DNA from: JAPOXR01 sp965221935
GTDB lineage: Bacteria > Pseudomonadota > Alphaproteobacteria > Rhodobacterales > Rhodobacteraceae
Direction: 5' to 3'
Assembly: GCA_965221935.1 (NCBI GenBank)
Contig: CBDCSZ010000044.1
Coordinates: forward strand, 1 to 64,000
DNA: 64,000 nt
The position numbers and the translations under genes were made by a program. Position 1 is the stretch's first letter. Every line of letters starts with the position of its first letter. The notes beneath the pieces were generated by a model that saw only the letters and a program-made list of their open reading frames with translations, did no database searches and was not told the DNA's origin. This document shows positions 18,507 through 27,741 of this stretch, one piece after another.

Positions 18507-19442
18507 ATGACAGCCCCGTACGAAATCGAACTTGACGGGAGGATTCGGGCGGCGGCGTTCGATCGCATCCGGGACATGACCGAATCTGGCGACACCCTGG
18601 AATGGAGCGAAATCGCCAAGGGGTTCGAGTGTGAGGGTGAGCGCCACTTTCTGGCAACAAGGGCCCGTGGAATCTTCAAGCCAAAGAAGATGCAGTATGT
18701 CCTTTCGATCCGCACTTCTGTGCCAAGGGCAGGACGAAAGTTTTGGTATGACGATCAGCAGGTTGCCCACGACCAGATTTACGACGGTCAGGATGGAATT
18801 GACTATGCGTTCATGGGGGACAACCCCGGTTGTGCCGAAAACCGGTGGTTGCGTGAGGCTGAGGAACTGAAACTGCCATTGATCTATTTTCTCGGGATAT
18901 CACCCTCAGTCTACCAAGTGATTTATCCGGTATATGTCGGAGACTGGGACAGCCAATTGCTCAGGGCAAGAATTGCATTCGCCAGCGCCGAAAGACCAAT
19001 CCGTAACGGGTTGCCCGACCCTACCGAGCGGACATATGCCTTGAAGGCAGTCAAACGCCGCCTGCACCAGGCAAGTTTCCGTCAGGCCGTCCTGGCAGCC
19101 TATGGCAACCGGTGCGCCCTGTCGCGCCTAAAAGTTCCAAATTTGCTGGACGCTGCGCATATCATTCCCGACAAGGATGAAATCCTCGGTCAACCCATCG
19201 TCCCCAATGGAATTCCACTTTCGAAGACCCATCACGCGGCATTCGATTCAAACCTCGTTGGCATCGATGCAGACTTCAAGGTCCATGTGTCTGGTAAACT
19301 GCTTGACGAGCGGGACGGGCCAATGCTGGAGGCAATCAAGCAATTGAACGGACGAAAACTGCTGTTGCCCGGTCGACCGGATGATTATCCTGACCAGCAG
19401 CGACTTGAGAGCCGATTTGCGGAGTTCAAGCAAGCAAACTGA
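18507..19442 (+). CDS. HNH endonuclease, predicted restriction enzyme (COG3440-like)
   Basis: A 311-residue protein with a two-part architecture. Residues 1-170 form a sensor-like domain including DGIDYAFMGDN and ELKLPLIYFLGISPSVYQV, the type of module found before HNH domains in modification-dependent restriction enzymes. The C-terminal HNH domain (about 200-275) has YGNRCALSR, LLDAAHIIPDKDE with the catalytic His, and NGIPLSKTHHAAFDSNLV. A purine-rich ribosome site precedes the ATG. No cognate methyltransferase is adjacent, which agrees with an enzyme that recognises modified DNA; that is inference. It is the best candidate for a defence gene in this island. Confidence 0.82.
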   Translation: MTAPYEIELDGRIRAAAFDRIRDMTESGDTLEWSEIAKGFECEGERHFLATRARGIFKPKKMQYVLSIRTSVPRAGRKFWYDDQQVAHDQIYDGQDGIDYAFMGDNPGCAENRWLREAEELKLPLIYFLGISPSVYQVIYPVYVGDWDSQLLRARIAFASAERPIRNGLPDPTERTYALKAVKRRLHQASFRQAVLAAYGNRCALSRLKVPNLLDAAHIIPDKDEILGQPIVPNGIPLSKTHHAAFDSNLVGIDADFKVHVSGKLLDERDGPMLEAIKQLNGRKLLLPGRPDDYPDQQRLESRFAEFKQAN

Positions 19443-20307
19443 GTGCCATCCGCGCCGCGGCGCCGTAGCAATTCAAGCTGTGCCTCATCCCCAAAAGCCC
19501 GACCGCAATATTTCAGGAGATGAATCCAACGAGGTCAACCAAGGAGGCTGATGCAATCGTGGGGTCGCCGAGACGTTTCCGGTCTTTCGCCGAGCATTTG
19601 ACTGGACACGCGGCGCAGTCTCCGAGGCGCAGTCTCCGAACGGCTGACTTGAAGCAGACCGCGGCGACGCACGGGAAGGAACCGCGTCGCCCATTATTGT
19701 GAGACACTGTCACCTGCCAAAAATCTTCTTTGACTTGCCCGACGGATCAAACCCCGGCCCTCAAACAGGGGAGTTTCACTTTGGTGCCATTGGAGAGTTT
19801 TCATTTGGCACTGAGCGCAGAGGGTCGGCGGCCCCATCGCAGAAGCGTCCGCCTGGCTCTGTTCGTCACGACCTCGCGCAGAAGACCGTCGGCTTTGCCG
19901 TCGATATATCGCCAACCACATGGAACGCTCTACAGTTATTGCCGGACCCAAAACCGGCGGGCGGAAACGTTGGCAGCGCCGTCAGAGTTTGTCCCGAAAT
20001 GTGGATGACCTCCCCCAGAGGCGCTGTTTCGGAGTCGGAGATTGACCAGGCAAGGAAAGCACTTTGACTTGGGACGCGACCGCCCGCGGCAGGTCTCGGC
20101 GCAGCCCGGTGCGACTTGAAAGCGGATCACCCTGCCGGCGGATGAATGATGTCAGGTCGGAGACAGACGCATTCCAGTTCGTGGTGTTCAGGAAATCTGT
20201 CTCGGCGACGGAAAGACTGCCCGCCCTCTGCGGGGATCCGGTTGCATCACCGCGACGACGGTTTGCCGGTCAGCCGGATCCCTTCGACGATCGCCTGCGG
20301 CGAAGCG
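19443..20307. other. Intergenic stretch, nothing recognisable
   Basis: About 0.86 kb between the HNH gene and the 3' end of the ankyrin ATPase pseudogene. Short overlapping open frames on both strands are not convincing as genes. No inverted terminal repeats of a known insertion sequence were recognised. Confidence 0.45.
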
Positions 20308-21826
20308 TCACCAGCCGAAGCCCGGACCGTCGCCCCCGTCCGGCCTGGGCGGTCGCGGCACCGCGTCAAGAATGCCCGCGCATTCGTCTTTTCCGCAGCG
20401 GCGGGCGGTGTCAGCGGGCGTCCGGCCGCCGCTGTCCTTTGCCGACGGGTCCGCGCCGCGGTGAAGCAGGAGCTGCACCATTCCGGCCCTGCCGCAGCCG
20501 GCGGCGACATGCAGGGGCGTCAGCCCCTGCCGGCCGCGAATTCCGATGTCGGCCCCCGGCCGCGAGGGCGCGTAGAGCAGCGCCGCGCCCGACTCCATTC
20601 CCTCGTCGATCAGAAAGCTTCGGAAGCTGGGGATCGGGCAGAAGAAGCGGCCGTCCTCATCCGTCTGAAGCGCGCCCTGATGCACCAGATGCTCAAGAAA
20701 TGAGTAGGCGTCGGCACCGGGAGGAAGAGACCAATCCACTTCGGTCCGGCCGGGGGCGGCCTTCCTCTTGATCAGTCTGATGATCTCCTTCCTGGAACTG
20801 TGCCCGTCCAGTTCCAGCATCACCGCGCCGACCAGATTGCCGCTCAGCTCCATGTCCGCGTCCTGCTGGGCGCGGTAATAGGCCCGCCGGGAACCGGCGG
20901 CGGCGGCGAAAACGCCACCCCAGCTTATGCGGGCGGCGTCGCCCCCGGCCTCAAGCGCGGCGGACCCGAAGGCCTGCAGCGCGAAGTGCAGGTGCCGCGG
21001 CCAGCCCTCGCAGGGGGCGGCGAGGGCGGAGAGGCGGTCCTCCGCGCCGGCGGTTTCGATCCCGAAACGACCGCAGAAGCCCCGCATGAGTTCGCCGGTC
21101 TCAGCGTCGGAAAGACCGCCGACCGGGTGTTGCGTCAGCCCCCGCGTCAGCCCCATTTTTCCCGCTACGTCCGGCGTGTCGCCGAGGCCGGCGAGAACCA
21201 GCGTCAGCGGCAGGCCAAACGCGGCATCGTGAATTGACTGGATGAACGCCGCTTCCGGCGAACGGTGGTCAGGCAGAAGCCGCTGCGCCTCGTCGATTGC
21301 GACGATCAGCGGGAAATCCCATTTTCCCTGCCGCGTGTCACCAGGGCTGTTCCAGCCGGCCGCCCAGCGGGCAAACGCCGCCAGCGTCGGCTCCGCCGCC
21401 GGTTTTCCCGAACTGCGGTCCCAGCCGGTTCCGCCGCCGATGCCCGCGGGGCGGGCGCTGATATCGAGGCGGAAGGAACTGCGCTCCTCCTTGAACAGAC
21501 CGTCCGCTTCCGCGGGGTTGACCGCTTCGGCCAACCGCTGGCGAACAGCGGAAACATCCGTGAGTTCCACAGAGTTCAGAATCAGCGCCCCGGCAGCGGG
21601 ACTGCATCTCGCCGAGGACCGAGCTCTTGCCGGAGCCGGGGGCACCATGGACGATGCGGGTCATCCCGGGTTCCCCATGCCGGCCTTTGCCCGGCCTCCA
21701 TGCCCGCTTTGCCGCCGCCAGGATGTCGGAAATGACGTCCTCCCTGCCGACGAACACTGGCGGCGGCGATTTTTCACCCGCCGCGATGAAGTCACGGAGA
21801 CCGTTTTCGTCATAAGCTCTTGCCAT
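20308..21826 (-). pseudogene. P-loop ATPase with C-terminal ankyrin repeats, broken by a frameshift
   Basis: Two overlapping frames together make one protein of about 505 residues. The first part starts at the ATG at 21826 (MARAYDENGLRDFIAAGEK). It contains a GRED motif and the Walker A loop RIVHGAPGSGKSSVLGEM, then runs out of frame near 21600. The second frame continues with GALILNSVELTDV, the likely Walker B strand LIVAIDEAQRLL, an AAA-like sensor region (TLVLAGLGDTP), a winged-helix-like part, and two ankyrin repeats (GLTPLHVAAGCGRAGMVQLL, then a degenerate one) at the end. A one-base change near 21590-21605, around GCCGGGGCG, would restore a single frame. It could be a real mutation or a sequence error. 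STAND-type ATPases with ankyrin repeats can be defence or symbiosis proteins; function here is unknown. Confidence 0.75.
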
Positions 21827-22259
21827 GGAAGCGGGTCCTTTCTGCCCCGGAAAAATATAACATACGCATGAAACCATGCGATGGGAAAACACGTGGCTCG
21901 GCAGCGCCTCCGGAAACTGCAGGGCGCAAGGCTTATAGAGCGGCCAGACTGCGTTCGCATCCATGCAATCGAAACCGTCGCCAATTGCTTTGAGCCGCGG
22001 CTGAGTATTTCGGATTCCCCGCGGACACAGCGCGTGCACTGTTCCGGCGCACGATTGCGCTGCAGACCATGAACCTCCGCTCCATCGTAAGCAGTTAAAC
22101 GGCGACGTCTGACAAATCGGTCGTTCACGCGAGAGTTTGGTGGGGACAGTTCCGGTCATTCGTCAACGATTGGAGGAATTTGTTATGTCCAGTGATTTGA
22201 ACAGTTCGGCTGGTTCCCGCCCTGCGCCGGTGGTGCGCAATGAGGCCGCGTGGATCGGC

Positions 22260-22560
22260 TTCATGGCGGATTTCGAGCGGGATCTCATCAGGGAGCGGAA
22301 CATGGCCGGCCTTGCCGCGGCCCGGGCCCGCGGCCGGAAAGGCGGAAGTCCGAACAAACTGACGCTGGTGCTACGGCGCCAGGCCGAGGCAATACTGAGG
22401 GACAGGAATGGCTGTCCGTTCGTCAGCGAAGTGATCCGCAGCCTCTCAATCGGCCGCGTTTCATCATCATATTTCGAAGGAGCGGATCCGGGAACTCCGC
22501 AGCTGCCGGCAGAAAAGGGAGCAAGGTGCATACCAGCGTCAGATCGGGCCGGTTTCTGAA
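22260..22560 (+). pseudogene. Serine recombinase (resolvase/invertase) C-terminal remnant
   Basis: The piece MADFERDLIRERNMAGLAAA followed by RARGRKGGSPNKLT is the end of the catalytic domain and the start of the DNA-binding domain of Tn3-type resolvases. The HTH follows (FVSEVIRSLSIGR) and then shifts frame near 22465; the missing end (KERIRELR) is read in another frame. The catalytic N-terminal domain with the active Ser is absent. The same family is present at the right end of the window, where it is split by the DUF4338 element. This remnant retains the uninterrupted target CGCGGCCGGA near 22338. Confidence 0.7.
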
Positions 22561-22781
22561 CGGTGCCCCTGCACCTGATCAGACACATGTGAATTATTGA
22601 GGCGCTGCCGGGGGTCTCAGAGCTTGACCTAAAAGTCTGGTCCATACACAATATATTGTTAATGGTTCCCGAATAAGTCGGAAGTTAACACAATATATGG
22701 TATTTTGATTCAGCCTCTCAGAAACCGAAAAGGAAAACCAAAGGTTGGTTTTCGGCTTGCCCATCCATGTTATCAGAAACG

Positions 22782-22955
22782 CCGCCCGCGCGTCACGGAT
22801 TTTGTCTCAGACCGACGCGGAGACCCGCAGCCAGCACCGCCCGCTTCCTCGACAAGCTGGTCGGCACAGTGCCGTTCAAGGTCAAGGTCGTCCAGGTCGA
22901 CGACGGCTTCCGGTTCATGGCCGAGCTCGAAACCGCCTGCCGCCACCTTGATTGA
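22782..22955 (+). pseudogene. IS481-family transposase fragment
   Basis: A 60-residue open frame includes ARFLDKLVGTVPFKVKVVQ and VDDGFRFMAELETAC. This is the segment around the second catalytic Asp of IS481/IS3-type integrase cores (usual form IQVDGGSEFMAEFE-AC). Nothing N-terminal or C-terminal to it is readable, so it is a small relic. It lies in an AT-richer patch with repeated ACACAATATAT motifs at about 22650-22700, just upstream of rph. Confidence 0.5.
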
Positions 22956-23227
22956 CGCACCATGGGCAGGCGTCCGCGCCGACGGAAACACAGGCCAGGG
23001 CCTTTGGGCCACTCGGGCTCGGCGCGCGCCACGAAGCTTACATAAACAAACCACCCTGAATCCCGTCGCAGACCCTGCGGAACGGGCGGAATCCGTGTGT
23101 CACGCCGGGGAAGTTCCAGTCAAGCGCTCGAAATCGATATGCGCCGGGGTTCGGCGGGGCATCAGCTCAATTTGCCCCGATGCGCCCGCTGGCGTAAGGC
23201 AATCGTCCAGCATTGGAGAGATTCGTC

Positions 23228-23944
23228 ATGCGCCCTTCAGGCAGACAGCGGGATGATCTGCGCTCGATTTCCATCGAAACCGGAGTGTTAACCCATGCCG
23301 AGGGGTCCTGCCTGATCGCGTGCGGCGACACCCGCGTGATTTGTGCCGCCTCCGTGTCTAACCGTGTGCCGCTCTTTAGGCGCAACAGCGGACTCGGCTG
23401 GGTCACCGCGGAATACGCTATGCTGCCGCGGGCTACCGACACGCGCAGCCGCCGTGAAAACATGAGCGGCAGGCCGTCCGGACGGTCAATGGAGATCCAG
23501 CGGCTGATCGGACGCTCGCTGCGCAGCTGCGTGGACTTTGCAACATTGGGCGAGCGCCAGATCGTTGTTGACTGCGATGTCATCAACGCCGATGGCGGCA
23601 CAAGATGCGCATCGATCACCGGCGGCTGGGTCGCGCTGCGGCTTGCCTGCGACGGGCTGTTGAAACAGGGCACTGTGCGGGATGATCCTCTGACCGGCCA
23701 TGTCGCCGCCGTATCGTGCGGAATGTTTGCCGGCGCTTCGGTGCTGGACCTGGACTACAGCGAAGATTCAAATGCAGAGGTCGACGCAAACTTTGTCTTG
23801 AACGGCGACGGCGCGTTGATCGAGCTGCAATGCTCCTCCGAACTCGCGCCATTCACCGAAGCGTCGCTGGCCGAGCTGCTGACGCTCGCCCGCAAGGGAA
23901 TTGACGAGCTCTTCGAGCGCCAGAGAACCGCAACCGGCAGATAG
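23228..23944 (+). CDS. rph: Ribonuclease PH
   Basis: A phosphate-dependent 3'-to-5' exoribonuclease that trims tRNA 3' ends (238 residues). MRPSGRQRDDLRSISIETG is the family start, VICAASVSNRVP follows, and the phosphate-binding region is TDTRSRRENMSGRPSGRSME. DCDVINADGGTRCASITGG is also typical. The ATG at 23228 is chosen over an upstream in-frame start because GGAGAG lies about 8 bp before it and the conserved start matches. The rdgB start follows the TAG stop by one base, so rph, rdgB and hemW form an operon. Its usual divergent partner hrcA has been moved 5.6 kb away. Confidence 0.95.
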   Translation: MRPSGRQRDDLRSISIETGVLTHAEGSCLIACGDTRVICAASVSNRVPLFRRNSGLGWVTAEYAMLPRATDTRSRRENMSGRPSGRSMEIQRLIGRSLRSCVDFATLGERQIVVDCDVINADGGTRCASITGGWVALRLACDGLLKQGTVRDDPLTGHVAAVSCGMFAGASVLDLDYSEDSNAEVDANFVLNGDGALIELQCSSELAPFTEASLAELLTLARKGIDELFERQRTATGR

Positions 23945-23945
23945 C

Positions 23946-24557
23946 ATGCGCCGCCTCAGCGGATCCGCGATCGTCCTAGCCACAAGCAACGCCGGAAAGA
24001 TCCGGGAATATTTCGCCCTGCTGGCCGGTTGGGCGCCGCGCATCGTCACTTCCGCCGATGCCGGGGTTCCCGCTCCGCTCGAAACCGGAAGCGATTTTGC
24101 AAGCAACGCACATCTGAAGGCAGCGCATGCCATGCGCCGCAGCGGCCTGACCGCATTGGCGGAAGACAGCGGGCTTGAGGTCGAAGCGCTGAACAACGCC
24201 CCCGGCGTGTATACGGCGGACTGGGCAGATGGACCCGCGGGGCGGGACTACCGGTCGGCAATGGAACGGGTTTGGAACCTGCTTGAATCCCAACCGGCGC
24301 CCGAACCGCGGCGGGCCAGGTTTCGCGCTGTCATCTGCATTGTCTGGACTGACGGATTCACCGCCTTTTTCAAGGGCACAGTCGCCGGGCGGCTGGTGTG
24401 GCCGCCACGCGGCCGATCCGGATTCGGCTACGATCCGATGTTTCTTCCTGACGGCTGCGACAAGACGTTCGGTCAAATGACCACGGACGAGAAAAACGCC
24501 GTCAGCCATCGCTCAAGGGCATTGAATGAACTTGCAAAACGCTGCCTCGACGGCTGA
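23946..24557 (+). CDS. rdgB: dITP/XTP pyrophosphatase (RdgB/HAM1 family)
   Basis: This 203-residue housecleaning enzyme hydrolyses dITP, XTP and dUTP analogues to monophosphates, keeping deaminated purines out of DNA. The start IVLATSNAGKIREYFALL, the metal site TALAEDSGLEVEALNNAPGV, and SGFGYDPMFLPDG are all family signatures; the C-terminal NAVSHRSRAL is complete. The start is the ATG one base after the rph stop. The gene overlaps hemW by 32 bp. Confidence 0.95.
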   Translation: MRRLSGSAIVLATSNAGKIREYFALLAGWAPRIVTSADAGVPAPLETGSDFASNAHLKAAHAMRRSGLTALAEDSGLEVEALNNAPGVYTADWADGPAGRDYRSAMERVWNLLESQPAPEPRRARFRAVICIVWTDGFTAFFKGTVAGRLVWPPRGRSGFGYDPMFLPDGCDKTFGQMTTDEKNAVSHRSRALNELAKRCLDG

Positions 24558-25707
24558 AGCTGAACCGGCTGACGGATTTGGAATCTACGTCCACTGGCCG
24601 TTCTGCGCCGCGCGCTGTCCCTACTGCGACTTCAATGCCTACGCAGACACCGCGTTCAACCCGCAGGAATGGACCCGCGCCTATTTGCGTCAGCTCGATC
24701 ATGATGCGGCGCAAACCGCCGCCAGATCCTGCAGTTCGATATACTTCGGAGGCGGCACACCAAGTTTGATGCAACCGGAAACGGTTGCTGCGATCATCGA
24801 ATGCGTTGACCGGCACTGGGGACTCGGCTTCGATGCTGAGATCACCCTGGAAGCGAACCCTTCCTCTTCAGAAGCAAAGCGGTTTTCCGATTTCCGTTCG
24901 GCAGGAGTGAACCGGCTGTCGATCGGCGTTCAGTCGCTGCGTGACCGAGACCTCGCCGCGCTGGGCCGCCTTCATACCGCCGAAGCCGCATGCCGCGCCT
25001 TCGAGGCTGCCGCGCGATGCTGCGACAGGGTCAGTATTGACCTTATGTACGGCCGACAGCATCAAACGCTCGCCGACTGGCGGTCCGAACTCAAGGAAGC
25101 GCTTGGCTGGGGTCCCGAACATCTGTCTTTGTACCAGTTGACCGTGGAGCCAGGCACGGCGTTTGGGGCGCGTCAGAGCGCAGGCCGGCTTCCCGGACTT
25201 GCTGACGACGATCTCGCGGCGGAAATGCATCTCGCTGCGATCGACTGCTGCGGCAGTTTCGACGCGCGGCAATATGAGGTGTCCAACTTTTCCCGTCCCG
25301 GCTGCGAAAGCCGGCACAACCTGCTCTATTGGCGCGGGCGGGATTTCCTCGGCATCGGCCCGGGAGCGCACGGCCGCATAACTGTCGGCAAACGCCGCGC
25401 AGCGACGGAATCCCATAGACTTCCAGCGCGGTGGCTCCAATCGGTTGCGGAAACCGGAACCGGAGAGTCAAGGCGGAGCTGGCTCACGCGCGACGAACAG
25501 GCAAGCGAATATCTGATGATGTCGCTCAGACTTGCCGAAGGGTCCGACATTCAACGATTTGAAGATTTATCCGGGACGCCGTTGAATCCCCGAAAGCTGG
25601 CAATGTTTGAAGGTGACGGGCTGGTCCGTTTGTCGGACGGCAGACTGCGGGTGACGCGGCGCGGCGGTCTGGTGCTGAATTCGATCGTCGCCGAGCTGCT
25701 GGAATAG
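24526..25707 (+). CDS. hemW: Radical SAM heme chaperone HemW
   Basis: A 393-residue radical-SAM protein of the HemN/HemW family. The 4Fe-4S motif CxxxCxxC is in FCAARCPYCDFNAY (about residue 28), followed by SIYFGGGTPSLM, NRLSIGVQS and SIDLMYGRQ. HemW lacks the N-terminal extension and the extra Cys of the true coproporphyrinogen oxidase HemN; this protein has the short N-terminus of HemW. It overlaps the end of rdgB, a conserved alphaproteobacterial arrangement. It ends at a TAG stop and is convergent with the desaturase. Confidence 0.92.
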   Translation: MNLQNAASTAEAEPADGFGIYVHWPFCAARCPYCDFNAYADTAFNPQEWTRAYLRQLDHDAAQTAARSCSSIYFGGGTPSLMQPETVAAIIECVDRHWGLGFDAEITLEANPSSSEAKRFSDFRSAGVNRLSIGVQSLRDRDLAALGRLHTAEAACRAFEAAARCCDRVSIDLMYGRQHQTLADWRSELKEALGWGPEHLSLYQLTVEPGTAFGARQSAGRLPGLADDDLAAEMHLAAIDCCGSFDARQYEVSNFSRPGCESRHNLLYWRGRDFLGIGPGAHGRITVGKRRAATESHRLPARWLQSVAETGTGESRRSWLTRDEQASEYLMMSLRLAEGSDIQRFEDLSGTPLNPRKLAMFEGDGLVRLSDGRLRVTRRGGLVLNSIVAELLE

Positions 25708-25750
25708 GTTCGCGCGCCCGCTGGCGGCTGGCATCTGCCGAGCCGAAACC

Positions 25751-26809
25751 CTATTCGGCGGCGGCCGCGCCGGGGATTGGGCGTTCAACGAAATAGTAGG
25801 GGTCCTTCAGCTGCCTGCGGATGGCCGGTATCATTTCGCGGTAGCAGGCCCAGACATCGGGATAGGCCGGCGGGCATTGATCCTTTATCGCCATGTGCAG
25901 CGCCGGCAACCGGTGGTACGGCACCATCGGAAACATGTGATGCTCAATGTGGTAGTTCATCTTCATGTAGAGGAATTCGAACACCGGATTGGCGTGGAAG
26001 GTCCGGCAGTTCAGCCGGTGATCCTGGCAGTTTTCCTTAAGTCCCGCGTGCTGGGTTATGTTGAAGAACTGCGGAAAAAAGCCGCCATAGAAACGAGGCG
26101 TGACCACCAGCAGGATCGGCAGCCAGCTTTGCCAGATCAAGGCGGCTGCCACCGTGGCGGCCATGATCGCAACATAGGCGCGCGAGTTCCAAATCACCTT
26201 TCGCAGTTCGGATTCCGGGATGAAATGCATCCCGTCGCCCTCGATTTTTCCGCAGGCGTGTTTGAAAATCAGCGTGAGCATCTTCACTCCTGAAACCAGG
26301 AAAAAGAAATCCAGAAACAGTCTGGCCAGATCGGCGGGAGCCATCACTGCCACCTCCGGGTCGCGGCCCACATGCAGAGTGTCGGTGTGATGTCGCGTAT
26401 GGCTCCAGCGCCAGTAATAGGTCTCATGCAGAGTCATGAATCCGTTGACCCAGAAAAGAAAATCGTTGAGCCACCTGGTCTTGAACGGGGTGCCATGGCT
26501 TGTCTCGTGGGCATGGTGATCCGACATCGAATACATGATTCCGTAAAACAGCAGGAACGGCACGGTCCACCAAGTGCCCCAGGTCAGTATGGCGCCTGCT
26601 CCGGAACCGATCAGCAACGCCCCCCACAAAATGAAATGAATTGCGGCCTCCCGGTTTGTGCGCCGCATCAGCGCTTTCATCTCCTTGCGGGGAACTGCGG
26701 CCGAGAACCAGTCGGCCTCGACCTCGCTTTCGAAACGGTCCCTGTCGAGCGCGCAAAGGTTGTCAGCATCTCCAACCAAGTCATAACTCTTGGTGACCTG
26801 TCCCGGCAT
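25751..26809 (-). CDS. Membrane fatty acid desaturase/hydroxylase family protein
   Basis: A 352-residue integral membrane di-iron enzyme. The three histidine clusters are intact: DHHAHETSHG (about residue 98), WSHTRHHTDTLH (about 135) and NYHIEHHMFPMVPYH (about 295). Hydrophobic segments lie around residues 55-90, 155-175 and 205-235. Acyl desaturases, alkane hydroxylases and carotenoid hydroxylases share this plan, so the substrate is not assigned. A strong ribosome site (GGAGGAGGAA) precedes the ATG. It is transcribed alone and converges on hemW. The 288 bp upstream before the repeat at 27098 show no gene. Confidence 0.85.
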   Translation of the reverse strand: MPGQVTKSYDLVGDADNLCALDRDRFESEVEADWFSAAVPRKEMKALMRRTNREAAIHFILWGALLIGSGAGAILTWGTWWTVPFLLFYGIMYSMSDHHAHETSHGTPFKTRWLNDFLFWVNGFMTLHETYYWRWSHTRHHTDTLHVGRDPEVAVMAPADLARLFLDFFFLVSGVKMLTLIFKHACGKIEGDGMHFIPESELRKVIWNSRAYVAIMAATVAAALIWQSWLPILLVVTPRFYGGFFPQFFNITQHAGLKENCQDHRLNCRTFHANPVFEFLYMKMNYHIEHHMFPMVPYHRLPALHMAIKDQCPPAYPDVWACYREMIPAIRRQLKDPYYFVERPIPGAAAAE

Positions 26810-27097
26810 TTCCTCCTCCCGTCCAGCCTTCCGGCCCAGCGCCAGTCACAGCTTCCTACACAGGCCATCGGGTCCAAACAACCGCCCTGGCCTGGCTTTC
26901 CGGTGTTCCGCACACGGCACCCGGCCATGAGGCAAGTTCGGACCTCAGCGAATACCGCGGCACCGGCCGGACAGGCCTGTGCGCATCTGATTTTAAGGAA
27001 CAGCGCGGCGGCCAAAGGTTTCCCATGGTGGTGAACGAATTTTGCGGTAAACACCGAAAGGCAGAATGCCACGAAACGTCAGCACGGCGACTTGATG

Positions 27098-27242
27098 CGT
27101 CAGGAACAGGCTTTTCGGGTCCAGCCGGACCGCTTAGTGAAACCGGCGCCGCGGGACGAATTGGCGCCTACGGGTCAGTTTCTCGATCATTCCTCACCCG
27201 CAGCTGCATGCATAAATGCACTGCAGCGGCGCCGAAGATCAT
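27098..27242. repeat. Direct repeat, left copy (about 145 bp, roughly 78% identical)
   Basis: This stretch aligns with 28925-29069 in the same orientation. Shared blocks include GACGAATTGGCGCCTACG and TCTCGATCAT. On the minus strand both copies encode the same C-terminal peptide: IFGAAAVHLCMQLRVRNDRE here and IFGASAVFLCVQLLVRYDRE in the other. The copies flank the GC-rich enolase-superfamily and MFS genes, so they probably record the recombination that put that segment here. Confidence 0.8.
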
Positions 27243-27677
27243 GGCGAACGTGACCTGCAGCCGACGCGGAATCGCGGTGTAGAGGCTCGCCACCACCATC
27301 GGCATCATGCCGCCGAAGAATCCCCGGGTCGCCCGAATGGCGATCATCGACGGCACGTCCCAGGCCTGGGCGCAGCCCACCCTGGCGAACGTGAACCCGC
27401 CGGCGCAGACCGAGAAGAAGATGCGCGTCGAGCAGATCTGGCTGAACCGCGCCGACAGCGGGATCATGATCACCTCGGCGGTCAGGGCGGCGATCAGAAA
27501 CCAGCTCACCTCGTCAGGGGCGGCGCCCAGCGCCGCCTGGATCTCCTTGAACGACGAGCCGACGATCTGCACCGCCAGCACCGCCATGAACATGCCCGCG
27601 ATCATCGCGATGAACACCACGAAGCGGCGAACGTTGATCGTCTCGGGCGGGCCCGCCGCCACCGTCACGTCAGCCAT
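27168..27677 (-). pseudogene. Truncated MFS drug transporter (EmrB/DHA2 type) fused to a repeat-derived tail
   Basis: The first ~140 of 169 residues are the N-terminus of a 14-helix MFS exporter: first membrane helix FVVFIAMIAGMFMAVLAVQI, then EVSWFLIAALTAEVIMIPLS and the loop RATRGFFGGMMPMVVASLY. A normal protein is about 500 residues. Sequence similarity then stops and the last 28 residues (from about VTFAMIFGAAAV) derive from the 145-bp repeat. The product cannot be a working transporter. Base composition is markedly GC-rich like the adjacent enolase gene, unlike the flanking genes. Confidence 0.7.
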
Positions 27678-27741
27678 GCGAGATCCCGGTCCGGAGGGGT
27701 GCCGCCCGCCCGGCGGTGCGCCAGGCGGTTTAGCAAGCCGC

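Noticed and set aside
22650..22700. Repeated ACACAATATAT motifs as a replication origin or iteron
   Set aside because: Only two or three copies, no DnaA boxes or replication gene nearby; probably decayed IS481 or AT-rich intergenic DNA.
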